A DNA stretch of 64,000 bases from Welwitschia mirabilis. Lineage: Eukaryota; Gnetophyta; Gnetopsida; Welwitschiales. Under the pieces are notes generated by a model. The model searched no databases and was not told the origin of the DNA. It saw only the letters and a program-made list of their open reading frames with translations. A program made the position numbers and the translations under genes. This document shows, piece after piece, positions 45,913 to 57,154 of this stretch. Location: assembly GCA_051453625.1 (NCBI GenBank), contig JBOZIK010000001.1, positions 127,082,617 to 127,146,616 of the forward strand, in the 5' to 3' direction. Position 1 is the first letter of the stretch; each line of letters opens with the position of its first letter.

Positions 45913-47128
45913 TGTAATGCCAAGTTGTATGTTTTTGATGGGGTATTTTGAGTAGTTTTGAAGGACATTTAGACAAGTTTAAGCACAAAATGATGATTTT
46001 TAAGAGTTACAGAGAAGATCATGAAAATGCATAATTACTAGTACATTTGGAGGTATTTTTAGTTAAGCCTAATACTTTACATTTTAAGGAGGAATTAATA
46101 AGCTTCAAGATTAATTTACTTGAAAAATGAACATTGAAAATCCTATCCTTTCCTCTATTATCTGGATGACAGTATAGATGATAGCACTTGCATAATGACT
46201 AGGATATTGACTGGACCAATATAAAGGCTAATATAGAACTCTTTTGACATGTCATAATGACCATCACCATCTAGATAACATCCAAGGCGATGTCTAAAAT
46301 TAGTAAATGTACCAAAATTCACCTAACTTGTGCAGTATGTTAGTGCCTTTTGCACATCGTTAGGGTTTCTTATGTATCTATTAAGATTATCTACCTTTTA
46401 GTCTATTGTTGTTAATAAATATGGCCTTCACCCTTGACTCTGATCATCTTTATTACATTACAAATTCTCATGATAGGAGATCGAAGGACCAAAGATCCAT
46501 ATGTTAGTTAAAGAGAGAATTCTTTCTTAGTATTGGGCAGTGTCTCATTTATTGAGGTACTACTGCTTTGTAATAAGATGTTGGTTTGAGATCTAATGAA
46601 AATATTCTTTTAGTTTATATATTCATGTGCATGTCCCTTATAATTTATGTTGGTTATAATTCCATGATAATTTCGTGATTAATATAGGTCATCAAGGGAA
46701 ACCTTTATCAAGGTTGAAAATTATTAGTTTAGGAACTTTCATTGCATTTTAAATTAAATCATTACACATTTTCATATTTTGTTCATCTTACTTGATAGCT
46801 TAGGTTGGTTATGATTAGTAATAGTTTTCTTAATTGATCTAGGTTATATAGGGTTGATCTTGATGTTAGAGTTTTAATAGTTAAATAGATATTCCATTTA
46901 GAGTAGTTTGAATTTGCATTTTCATAGTGTGTTTATTTTTATACATTGTGATTTTTATTTTAACCTAGACTTTATGAAAAGTAATCCTCTTTCTTCTCAT
47001 TTAGTGCCTTCAATGGATTATGACGTTTGATTCCACTCATGCATATATTAGTGTGTTATATTTATGCATATATTTGTGATTAATAGGATTTGATAAAGAT
47101 TAGAACATTTGCATAAATATGCACCTCA
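45913..47128 (+). repeat. Element 2 3' LTR
   Basis: About 1216 bp, starting TGTAATGCC and ending GCACCTCA. Motif clusters at 46155-46183 (ATTATCTGGATGACAG) and 46256-46297. The TATA region is decayed (TAAATATGGCC near 46410). Confidence 0.85.
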
Positions 47129-48400
47129 ATAAAACCTTTTTGAAAATTAGGAATTTTCTTTCCATTCTATCAAAAATAATGAATTATAAGACAAATCATG
47201 CTCCATTACTAAAAACAAAAATAACCTAGAACTTAAACCCTTTCCCAATGATCTAAAACACACTTCACTAGTGAATAACTTCTCTCTTCTGATAGTTATA
47301 AATTATTCCTTTACCCTGTATCAATAAGCTTGTTTACTTAAACTCTTAAGGAAGAATAAGTAAGCAATAGGATAGAACCTCTCAGATATTAGGGACATTG
47401 GTCTCAACACTTTCATGTAGCATATCTATTTAGAAGGTAATATGAAGTCATCTAGGAAAGCCCAGATATAAATAAACCCAATATTAAGGGATGTAGTTAA
47501 AAAAGATTTAATCAAACTTCTTAATAATAGGATTATTTATCCCATTTCAAATATTAAATGAATCAATCTAACTTATATTATGGCTAAAAAAGTAGGAATT
47601 ACCCTTATTTCAGATAAGCATAACAAACTTATCCCTACTATACCTATAGTAAAATGAAGGATGTGTATTGACTATAAAAAATTAGATACCATCTTAAGAA
47701 ATTGTCACTTCCCTCTATTATTCTTTGACCAGATCCTAAAGTAACTTGTAGCAAATCAATTTTATTTTTTCTTGGATGGGAACTCATGTTATAATTAAAT
47801 TAAATTTTCCCCTGAGGATTACGATAAAACTACCTTCACTTATTCTTATGAAATGTTAACTTATAAACCACTACCCTTTGGTCTATGTAATGCACCTATT
47901 AGTTTCCAACATTTCATGATTGGAATTTTCTCTGATTTATTAGATTTAGGTGCTGAAATATTCATGAATGAATTCTTAATATATAGAATATTTTTAATCA
48001 CTATTTAAATAACTTAGAATTTATTCTTGAGTAATTTATTAAAAAACACCTTATACTCAATTAGAATAAATACCACTTTATGATTAATCAAGATATAGTT
48101 TTAGGACAGATCATTTCTAAGAAAGGAATTCAAGTAGATCTAGCTAAGATTTCTTTACCCATACACCAATCAACTCTCCAAAGACAAAAATATATTAGAT
48201 CCATCTTAGGATATACATGATACTATATAAGATTTAATAAGGATTTTAGTAAAATATTTAAGCCATTATGTGATCATTTAAGAAAATATTCCATCTTCAA
48301 CTAGACCCTCAAATGTCAATAAGCCTTTGAATAACTTAAAGAAAAAATTCTTTTCACCTTAATTATTTAACCACATAAATGTAAGTTACCTTTTGAGATT
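47129..48400 (+). pseudogene. Element C reverse transcriptase
   Basis: After the insertion of element 2 the element C frame resumes: NLELKPFPNDLKH (about 47223), AIGWNLSDIRDIG (about 47370), NPILRDVVKKDLIKLLNNRI (about 47480), IPTIPIVK.RMCIDYKKLD, then LPFGLCNAPISFQ-like sequence near 47875. AEIFMNEFLI (FMNE, 47961-47972) stands at the catalytic box, where FMDD is expected, so both aspartates are changed. The thumb and connection follow near 48040-48330 (FLGYT.YYIRF and FEQLKEKI). Stops throughout. Confidence 0.85.
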
Positions 48401-48780
48401 ATATATAATACCATTAATTACGTAGTTAGGGCTATTTTGGGATAAAGGATAGATAAAAAACCTAACTATGATTTATTATGCAAATAAAACTTTGAATGAG
48501 AATTAGTTAAACTACACCATTATGGAAAAATAACTATTGGCTATAGTATTTATTGTAAAGAAATTTTGAAAATACCTTTGAGGGTATAAAGTAATTATAT
48601 ATATTGACCATTCATCCCTTAGATATCTCTTTACCAAAAGGGATTCAAAACTAAGAGTGATTAGATGGATCCTTCTTCTATATGAATTTAACTTGAAAAT
48701 TAAAGATAACAAGGGTTTCAATAACATAGTCACTAATTATATTTTCCAATTAACTTAAGAGAATACACAAACATATCTTT
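48400..48780 (+). pseudogene. Element C RNase H
   Basis: PFEIIYNTINYVVRAILG, NYTIMEK, YKVIIYIDHSSLRYLFTKRD, then LRVIRWILLLYEFNLKIKD, a clear Ty3/gypsy RNase H ending in NIVTNYIFQL where N.VAD.LSRL is usual. Confidence 0.85.
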
Positions 48781-48829
48781 TCATTAATGACATATTCCTA
48801 GATAAACATCTCTTTTTGGTTAACAAAGC

Positions 48830-50170
48830 ACCTTGATTTGCAGATATTATCAACTACATCTCCAAAACCATTCCTTCTTATTGAACCATAAATGATAAAT
48901 AGAGATCCTTTAAGCCAAGTTAAGTATCTTTCCTAGGATAGCCCCTCTTATTTCAATTAATATCTATATCAAGTCATTTTTAAATGTGTACTTCAAACTA
49001 ATATACATAATATACTTAAATATTGGCATTCTGAGGCTTGTATGAATTACTACTAAAGTAACAAAACTACTATAAAAATCCTTCAATTTGAGTTTTATCA
49101 GTCATCTATTTTTAAATACTCCTATCTTTAATGTAAATCCTATGATAACTGTGTAAATTTAAGAAGTATTTTGCAAAGACAAATGATTCCCTTAAATCCC
49201 ATTATTGCTATTAAACCATTTAACATTTGGGGACTGATTTTGTAGGGCCCTTATCCATTATGAAATAGGCATCAATACATTTTTATCTATGTTTTCTACT
49301 TAACTAAATGGGTTAAGGCCTATGCTTGTTGAACAAATGATTCTAATATGGTGGTTAAGTCCTTTAAAGAAAATAATTAATGTGCTCTAGTTACTTATGT
49401 GTTTAATTAATAATGGAGGAACATACTTATGGAATAAAATATTTAATAACCTTTTTGCTAAATATGAGATTACATACAAAGTTACAATACACTTACCATG
49501 CTAAATAAAGTGGCCAAGTTGAAGTTACAAATAGGGAAATTAAGAAAATCTTATAAAAGGTAGTAAATTTAACATGGAAAAAGTCATCTTTCAAACTTAA
49601 TAATGTCTAATGGATATACTGCTCTACTTATTAAACTCCCTTTGGGATTTGACCATTTCTATTAGTCTATCGAAAAGCCTATCATCTACTCATAGAACTT
49701 AAGTATTAAGTGGAGTAGGCAATTAAAAAATAAACTTAAATTTAAAGGCTGCAAATAAAAATAGGATCATCCAACTTAACGAATTAGATGAAATAAAAAA
49801 TGATGCCTATAAAAACATGAGGATAAACAAAGAGAGGATGAAGAAATTCCATTATCAACATATCCTTAGAAAAGATTTCAAGGAGGGAGAACCAACTCTA
49901 CTTTATAACTCATGCTTATATCTTTTTCTAGATGAACTAATTGATAAATGGAAATGATTATTTTTAATAAATAAGGTTTTGCCTCNNNNNNNNNNNNNNN
50001 NNNNNNNNNNNNNNNNNNNNNNNNNNNNNNNNNNNNNNNNNNNNNNNNNNNNNNNNNNNNNNNNNNNNNNNNNNNNNNNNNNNNNAAATGCTCCAAAGGT
50101 CTACTTGATTTATCTAGCTCTCCATCTTCACTCCAATGACTCCATTATCTTCAACTTAATAATTAAGTAA
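48830..50170 (+). pseudogene. Element C integrase
   Basis: Core: WG.DFVGPL..MK (about 49230), FYLTKWVKAYA (about 49292), a decayed second aspartate region near 49410, then YHAK.SGQVEVTNREIKKIL (about 49495-49555), with the catalytic glutamate kept. The C-terminus gives FKEGEPTLLYNSCLYLFLDE (about 49878-49940), just before a 100-N gap (49986-50085), then APKVYLIYLALHLHS. Frames are broken by many stops. Confidence 0.8.
49986..50085. other. Assembly gap, 100 N
   Basis: Default-size gap in the integrase tail of element C. Unlike three other 100-N gaps, I see no duplicated flank here. Confidence 1.
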
Positions 50171-51119
50171 TCTTTACCTTAAAATTGCTAATGCCAAATG
50201 AATTGTGTAATAATAATGAAAGCAGGAAACTCCTTAAGAATTAATCTTTCCTAAAAAATTTTAATGCTAAATGATTATGCACTAACAATAATAAAATTAA
50301 AACTAATTCTTGAATTATTCCTACCTAAATATTGTTCATACTATTTTATTTTCTACATTAATAACAAAAGAGTTCAAACCAATTCTTATATTAAAATTTG
50401 AAAAATATACATTACATTAAATAACGAAGGTAAAAAAGAAGAACTTCTCAACTAGCCTTGGATCATTCAGCTCCCAAGAAAGGTTATCAAAGCACCATGA
50501 CATCTTAGCCTCCAAGTATTCCCCATATTAAGCTAATTAAAAAATGTTAACAATGGGTGCTCAAGATGAGGGAAGTCTTAAGGAGTTTCATCATGATTAC
50601 ATTACGTGAAGTTAGCAGATGGTTACATATGAAGGATTACTTAAGTTCAATTACTTAAGGAGGAAGTTTACAAGTCTTAGCATGTAACCATAAGAAAATA
50701 TTCTTTGTCTTCTTATGTAAACATAGAAATGATGTGTCCTCTAACTACTAATGATGCTACCACCCAATGCCATGTCATGTATCTTCAATGTAATCATCCT
50801 CATTGCATTAAATATCACCATCATTTGATGTCCTGTACTTCTACCAAGTATCACTAGAGTTAAGGTTGAATCTAATTTATTTTTTGATTCACTGAATAAG
50901 TGAAAATTAATGAATTTCCTAAGATTGTATAGGAATGTAAGTTTTTAAACAGTCTGCTTTAAAAAAATAGTAGCACTAGTAGTGCTACCTAACTATGGTG
51001 ACATTGTTTACTAGAATTCCTTAAGGTTTGCAGAGTTCTTTGAAAGTAAGAAACAAACCTACTAGTATTAGGAAAAAGTCCATAATTTCATATAAAATAG
51101 TAAAAAGTGTAGAAGACAT
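50171..51119 (+). other. 3' noncoding region after element C integrase
   Basis: No ORF. Near 50189-50340 an imperfect tandem repeat with a unit of roughly 85 bp is visible (AATGC(C/T)AAATGA..TAATAATGAA/AAAA..AATTCTT/AATTAATC). It has no blocks of the family-1 3' module. Confidence 0.45.
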
Positions 51120-52322
51120 TAATATGTGATAAAATAATATGTTTTAATGTTTCTTCCTATTCTAAATTAATCAACTATACTCACTTTAAATGTCAATATT
51201 TACGTGAAACAAATCCTCCTCAACTAAACTTAATAAAACACCTAAAAAGTTAACATATTTACTTTACATTTTTAGTAAATTATGCTCAACTAAAAGACAT
51301 GCTTAAAAATGAAGATTATTGAAGCTCAAATATCTGTGCAACATTTGACACTAATGAAGAGGATTCATGGAGTAACATTTGACAAGGCTAAATAGAATGA
51401 TGATGGAGACACATGGCAGTGATAGTGGTTGGTAGTAGCTGCAACATCCAGGAGCCAAGTATTGGCATCATCATAGAAATATCTACCAATTGAAAAATAT
51501 GATAAATCATTGTACCTAATGTTAAGATTTTGTAATCACCACCTAACACTACAAGCCAAGGACTTGTAACCAATCCTTACCCTCATCTCTCCTTATAAAA
51601 GAGCCTTAAACCTTTTATTGTATCATCTTTGGCTTTGGAAAATTATAGAAATTTGGACCATTAATTATAATGTCACTCTAAGCAACTCTTTAGGGAAGTA
51701 AGCTAGTCTTCAAGGATTATCGAGAAAGTCTTCTGGCATCTTTCTTCTTTTGTTGTAAAGTGTTCTTCTTTTGTAATACATAATTTGTTACTTTTGATTT
51801 TAAGTCATGAGTTACATTATAATTGGAATGCTTTGATAGCATCTTCATCATTAAGCTTATCTTTATTTGAGTAAGTTCTTTTAACATTTATTCGAAGTCT
51901 TTTAATTTTATAGATTTTAAGTACTTAGGATCCTTACATTCTACTATTATTTAAGGTTTTAAAGATCAAGTGGAAATTGAGTTCACCATTACTCATATGG
52001 TAAATGAGATTACATCACTATGATATAAGCCCAAATTACTTAATGATTTCAAATGTGTTTTAGGAAAACATGGAATAAAATTAGAATAAAGAATTGTTGG
52101 AGAATGAATTAACAAGGCCTTAGAGCTAGCTTGATTCTCTTTTCTTCTAAGTCAAAGTTCAAACACAAACTCATCAACTCCCTTTTCTTACCTTCTTTTC
52201 TTTTCTACTTACATTAAGTAAAAGTGTAAATTCTAATCCATTACCCATGTTATCCCTAATAAAGAATGATAACCAAATGCAAACTTAGTTTTAAATATAA
52301 ACATTGTAAAAATAAAAATATA
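51120..52322 (+). repeat. LTR1 of second type (element C 3' and/or element D 5' LTR)
   Basis: Clear homology with LTR2 and LTR3 from about 51255 on (GACATGC, GTAACATTTGACAAGG, AAGCCAAGGACTTGTAACC, TATAAAA box at 51594-51600, GTTGTAAAGTGTTC). The left end is poorly defined, and about 170 bp present in LTR2 are missing near 51300-51330. It is followed by a primer-binding site, so it serves as a 5' LTR. Confidence 0.75.
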
Positions 52323-52324
52323 TG

Positions 52325-52343
52325 TTGGCATCATTACTAAGGA
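52325..52343 (+). other. Primer-binding site of element D (decayed tRNA-Asp type)
   Basis: TTGGCATCATTACTAAGGA differs from TTGGCGCCGTTGCCGGGGA at seven positions, all C-to-T or G-to-A. It lies just after LTR1. Confidence 0.8.
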
Positions 52344-53090
52344 TAATGGCATGGAAGCAGCTTAAAATATCATTTCCTTTTCCTTTTTTAAGTTTTTTTA
52401 TAAATAGTTTTTACTTTTCTAGTGGTGGGTACTATGCCTCTATAATGATATTAAAGCTAGTCTATTTTGCTTTTATTTTTTGCATGTTTCTTTAGTTTTC
52501 TTTGAGTGATTGGGAATAGTCATTCCTAAAAATTGAACTAGTCTAGCTTGTTTTAAGTTTATTTTGATTTTGTTCTAACTTGTTTCATGGAGGTCTAACA
52601 TTTTATTTGCAGGTAGATTCAAGGAGTAAAAACTTAAAAAATAAAATTTTTAATTAACATTATGGGCTTTCCTTTGCCTACTACATTTTTAATTCAATTT
52701 TTTTGAATTTCGATTTTGTGATTTCGTTGCATGTTAAAAATTAAAATTTATAAAATATTTCATGATTTTGTTAATGTTTAGGTTTGATTTTGATTATGTT
52801 ATTCATTTCTATTAAAATTTTCTATGACCATGTTACATAAAACATCCTACAAGGCAGTTGCAAACTTCTTATAATTCATTGAAGCTATAATTTATGTTTC
52901 CACTGGTACCACCATGTGCACTAACTAGTGCCACTGGCCTCTATAATTATACTAGTTTTATTCTTTGATTAAACCTTTTATGTAAACTTAGAAACCTTTA
53001 TGACTTATAGGCTCCATGAAAAACCAACCTGAAACATGTTTGAAACTAGCTTGAACCTATCTTTATATGCATTAAATTCATAATGCCTCT
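52344..53090 (+). other. Element D leader
   Basis: AT-rich, no long ORF and none of the GATGAC-type palindromes seen in family-1 leaders. Confidence 0.5.
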
Positions 53091-54300
53091 AGAAGATTAA
53101 TTCACAACAATATGGGCCTATTTACTGATTAGAACAGAATGCAAGAGATTATATTTTGAAATGAAAATTAACCTCTTAAAGATTTCCAACAAGAACAAGA
53201 CTCCTCTCAAAATGATATAAATAACAATCAACAAGATCTTTCATCCCAACAATAGTAGTAACACAATCCAAATAACTTAATTAGAGGATCCACGTCTACT
53301 CAATACCTAATCACTTATCTAACGACCTACTACCTTACCTAAGATGTAGTCAAACAACAAGCTACTATTGTTGCTACTAATACAAACTAACTTAGGAAAA
53401 TCCTTAATGATTATCTCCAATCACAATGTCTAGGAACACTCTCATGCATTATGCTAACACTCATAAACTAAAGACTAGAGTTTAAGATTTTAACCATATT
53501 CCATCTACTTCATTTCCATGGATTAGAGTCTAAAGATGCATACTTCCATCTCAAGAAATTTGAATGTGTTTTATTAATCATTCCTCAATATCCAAACACT
53601 CATGATTCTCTTAGGCTTAACTTATTTCCTTTTCTTTAAAAGAAAAAGTAAAATCTTAGTCATATAGCCTTGAATTCTTTTTCATAAGATCTTAAACTAA
53701 TCTTAATAAAGCCTTCATCTTAAAGAAATAAATTATCAACTATCAACAAAATGAACATAAAACATTCTCTCATGTCCTATAGAGATTTAATGACTTACTT
53801 CAAAAATGTTCCTAGCATGGATTCAAGCTAGGGAGCAAGATAAGTTTTTCCTATGATGGGTCATCCATCAATAACCATAAATTAGTTGAGATGATGAGTA
53901 GGAGAAACTTCCTTATCATGCCTTTAGATGAAGTTTGGGAATACCTTGAGAGTATAGCTGAAGATTCGAAGAATTGGAAGAAACCCACTAAACCATTATA
54001 TCTCATCATTCCATTAGGTCTAAAAGTATGTTCAATATTACTAGAAATTTTAAAGTAAATAATAAGATAAATAAACTAGCATAAAGAGTAAAATCCTTAA
54101 CCAATTTATCCTCATCTTCATCTATGGTCCCTAAGCCAGAATGTTTTATTTGCAATATCAATATCCATAAAATAGTCGAATGTGCCTCCATTCCCTTATT
54201 TCAAAATACTATTAATGAATAAGTTAATATAGTAAGGAACCAGTGGCAAAACATGAAAAATGACTCATACTATAACACTTACAATCCCTTGATGGAGTAA
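53090..54300 (+). pseudogene. Element D Gag remnant
   Basis: ESKDAYFHLKKFECVLLIIP then LRLNLFPF (about 53530-53635) is the Retrotrans_gag start. It is followed by HIALNSFS, SHVL-type and FNDLLQKCP-like pieces near 53775-53815, and by VEMM..RNFLIMPLDEVWEYLESIAEDSKNW (in two pieces, about 53889-53975). An intact zinc knuckle lies at 54142-54183. Same overall plan as family-1 Gag but a clearly different sequence. Confidence 0.8.
54142..54183 (+). other. Intact CCHC zinc knuckle of element D Gag
   Basis: CFICNINIHKIVEC, exactly CX2CX4HX4C. Confidence 0.85.
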
Positions 54301-54739
54301 TCATTTTTATTTTTCTTAGGAAAAAGATAATCTAATTAATCAATTAATAAATCCTTTTCCTTCATCATCCTTTCATCCATTTTCATCTAACTATTAAAAA
54401 TCATCTCTATCTATTCCTTTTGAGAAATTAGTAAATAAGTTCATGGATAACCAATTCCAAATAAATCATAACGATGAAGCAATCCTTAAACAACATTTCT
54501 ATTCTTTAATCAATCTTGAGAAAAACATCCAATCCATCTCACACATCCTTCAATTAGTTTAACAAATCCAAATGTAGATTCTCTCCACCTTAAATCATAG
54601 AGATATAATAAAACTCTTAATGAGTACTCAACTAGATCTCAAAGGAGTTAAGTTTGTCAAAGCAGAGTCAGACCACTTAGAACAAATCAAAGCAATTCAT
54701 CTTAGAAGTGGAATAGAGATTAATCAAGGTTTAACTTAG

Positions 54740-55890
54740 AGTAAATCTAAAGATGAGGGAAAAGTAAAAGAAAAAGATATAAGTCCTTGTCAAGAATCTT
54801 TACCCTTCCCCCAAGCTTTAAATAAAGAAAAGATAATGGACTTAAAAGAATCTTGCTCATGTGTAAAGAGCCTTTAACTTTTTCCCAATATCTTAGAAAG
54901 GAAAACATTAAAAAACAACAACTTAAGGCCTTAGAAATTTTTATAGAAGTTAAGATCAACATGCCTCTCTTAAAAACAATTAAAAAGATGCACTCTCATA
55001 TGAAATTCCTTAAATACATGTGCACTATGAAAAAATGCATGAATATTAAGATTAAAGCCTTTTTAGCCCAAAAAACTAGCATAATTATTCAAAATTAATT
55101 TCTACCTACGTACAAAGATCTAGGTTACCTCATGATAGGCATTACAATTAGAGATAAAAATCTTAAGCAAGCCTTGTTAAATTTAAAAAAAAGTATTAAC
55201 ATTTTACCACATTATATTTACAAGCAACTAGGCTGAAATGATCTTAAACAAACTAAAATCCAATTGCAATTAGTAGATAATTCCATCAAGTCACCTTTAG
55301 GAATAGTTTAGGACATGATAGTTTAGGTTAATTACTGCTATTTTTAGGAAAACTTCATAGTTTAATAGATGGAAATGACAAAACACAATTTAGTGTTCAT
55401 CATTTCAGGAAGATCTTTCCTTATAACTTAAAATGCTTTAATCAATTATAAGAATGATCAAATGAAAATATTATTTAGCAACATGACTTTAAACCTAAAT
55501 ATTTTCAACATGATAAAATTACCAAGTGATCCTGAAGAAGTTAATTGGATTAATGAAATTTGTGATTTTGAATGTTCTCCTCCCTAGACAAATACTTTTA
55601 ATTCTTCACTATTATTTGATTATCACTTCTTTAACTCTAAACTTGATAGTTACAAACCTTTTGAGTCTTTTGAAATAGGTCATTTTATGAAAATGCATCT
55701 CTTGATAAAGGATGATTTTCTCATGAGCACTCCACCATATCATTATCACTAATCTTATTACTTTTTTAAATCATGTCATTCATCTAATCCATTCTTAAAT
55801 CAATTCATTAAGTCCATAAATCATCCACTCAAGCCATTAATCTATGAGTTTTTGAGACTTACTAATCTAAGTTAATGGCCCTTAATCAAA
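54740..55890 (+). pseudogene. Element D Gag end and protease remnant
   Basis: An open piece at 54853-55098 (81 codons: LTFSQYLRKENIKKQQLKAL, FLKYMCTMKKCMNIKIKAFL) is the Gag-protease linker. The protease then reads ALLNLKKSINILPHYIYKQL, with asparagine (codon 55180-55182) at the catalytic aspartate and KK for GA. It continues with IQLQLVDNSIKSPLGIV and SGRSFLIT.NALINYKNDQM, then FSNMTLNLNIFNMIKLPSD. The frame stays fairly open to about 55870 (LIYEFLRLTNLS). Confidence 0.8.
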
Positions 55891-57154
55891 AAATAATAAT
55901 AAGTAATCTTTTTATCACCTGAGTGATAGTTAATATTGAGTTTACTTATGGGTTTTTAAGGAAAAGTATGCTTATTTTAAGTATGTTGGTTAAGAACACA
56001 TTTTCTTATGGTCTTTGGTTTTAATAAGACTTGGTTAAAAATTGGGCTATACCTTTGCATGTATTCCTTAAGTATAAAACCTTTAATGGGAATAAGATTT
56101 TTCTTAACTAGGCTAATGAACCACTGACCCCTAAAGTGCATAAAAATGACTATGAAAAGATGAATAAAATAAAATAATATATCACTTTGTTAAAAGTACA
56201 TAACACTAATCACTTAGTTTGTTTAATTAATTACATCAAGGTATGGACACTTGCTGGTAATGTAGCTCTAACAATTTAATTGTAACATGTTTAACTGAAT
56301 CAAGACTATAAATGCTCACTGGTAATATAGCACTAATTTTTGCAAATACAACATGATTAACTCTATTGGTGAAAAAATGTTAGAACATCGAATGCTTAAT
56401 ATGCTTTAAAAGCATAACACTAACAACATATGTGAATCTAAAAATGGAAAATAAAGGAATGATAAAAGGTGGAAATCAGAGGATTTATGTGAAGTATTAT
56501 CTATTAACTTTCATACTTAGGATTTTCATTGATTTCTTGAATTCATATAAGTAACTTAAGTAAAACTTTACTTGGTTGATATCACAATCTAATAAAAATA
56601 CAAAATTTTAATAAAGGAATGATAACTTAAGATAGTTCACTCATTTATTTATTGATTTATGATTTAGTCCATTTAATACATTTATAATCTCCATTTTACT
56701 CCACCTTACTTCACTTCACTTCATTACCATTTTCATAAGAAATAATCCCTAAGGTATAAAATATTTTTATTGATTGACCTTCTAATTAGTATTATTTTAC
56801 TATAGTTGATTTTTCTTTTGATAAACTTAGTTGTATTATTTTATATGTTTTCAATAAAAGAACTCTTCAGAATTCTCTTTAGACTTATATTCTCAAATGA
56901 CTTAAATGGTATTCATCATAAACTTTGAGGATAAAGTTCAATTTTGGTTAGGGAGTGAAAACTATGCATCTCAATTTTTAATAAATTTTCATTTCAATGC
57001 CTTATTAAAATAAAGTTGATCATAAAAATTTTTAAAGTTACATCTTTTTCATGCTTGAGTGCATTGAACTTTAATAATTTTTTTAATGTTTAACCATTTT
57101 GTTATTATCTTTTTATTAATGAACTAGTAAAAGACTAATTATAAGGTGTATTAA
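55891..57154 (+). other. Element D 3' noncoding region
   Basis: No ORF. Near 56235-56365 there is a diverged tandem repeat of roughly 75-80 bp (CTTGCTGGTAATGTAGCTCTAA and CTCACTGGTAATATAGCACTAA, each followed by ACA(T/A)G(T/A)TTAACT). A purine-rich GGTTAGGGAGTGAAAAC near 56945-56961 could be a displaced polypurine tract. Confidence 0.45.

Larger units (their letters stand above)
38305..47128 (+). mobile_element. Element 2: family-1 Gag-PR element lacking pol core, nested in C
   Basis: LTRs 38305-39513 and 45913-47128, primer site 39519-39537, leader, Gag 40231-41450, protease 41740-42190, accessory ORF 42640-43150, integrase tail 43372-43470, 3' module 43600-45912. No RT, RNase H or integrase core lies between protease and integrase tail, and no large gap could hide one (only 23 N, in the 3' module). 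Flanks TACGA (left) and TAAAA (from 47130) only partly agree as a target duplication. Confidence 0.85.
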
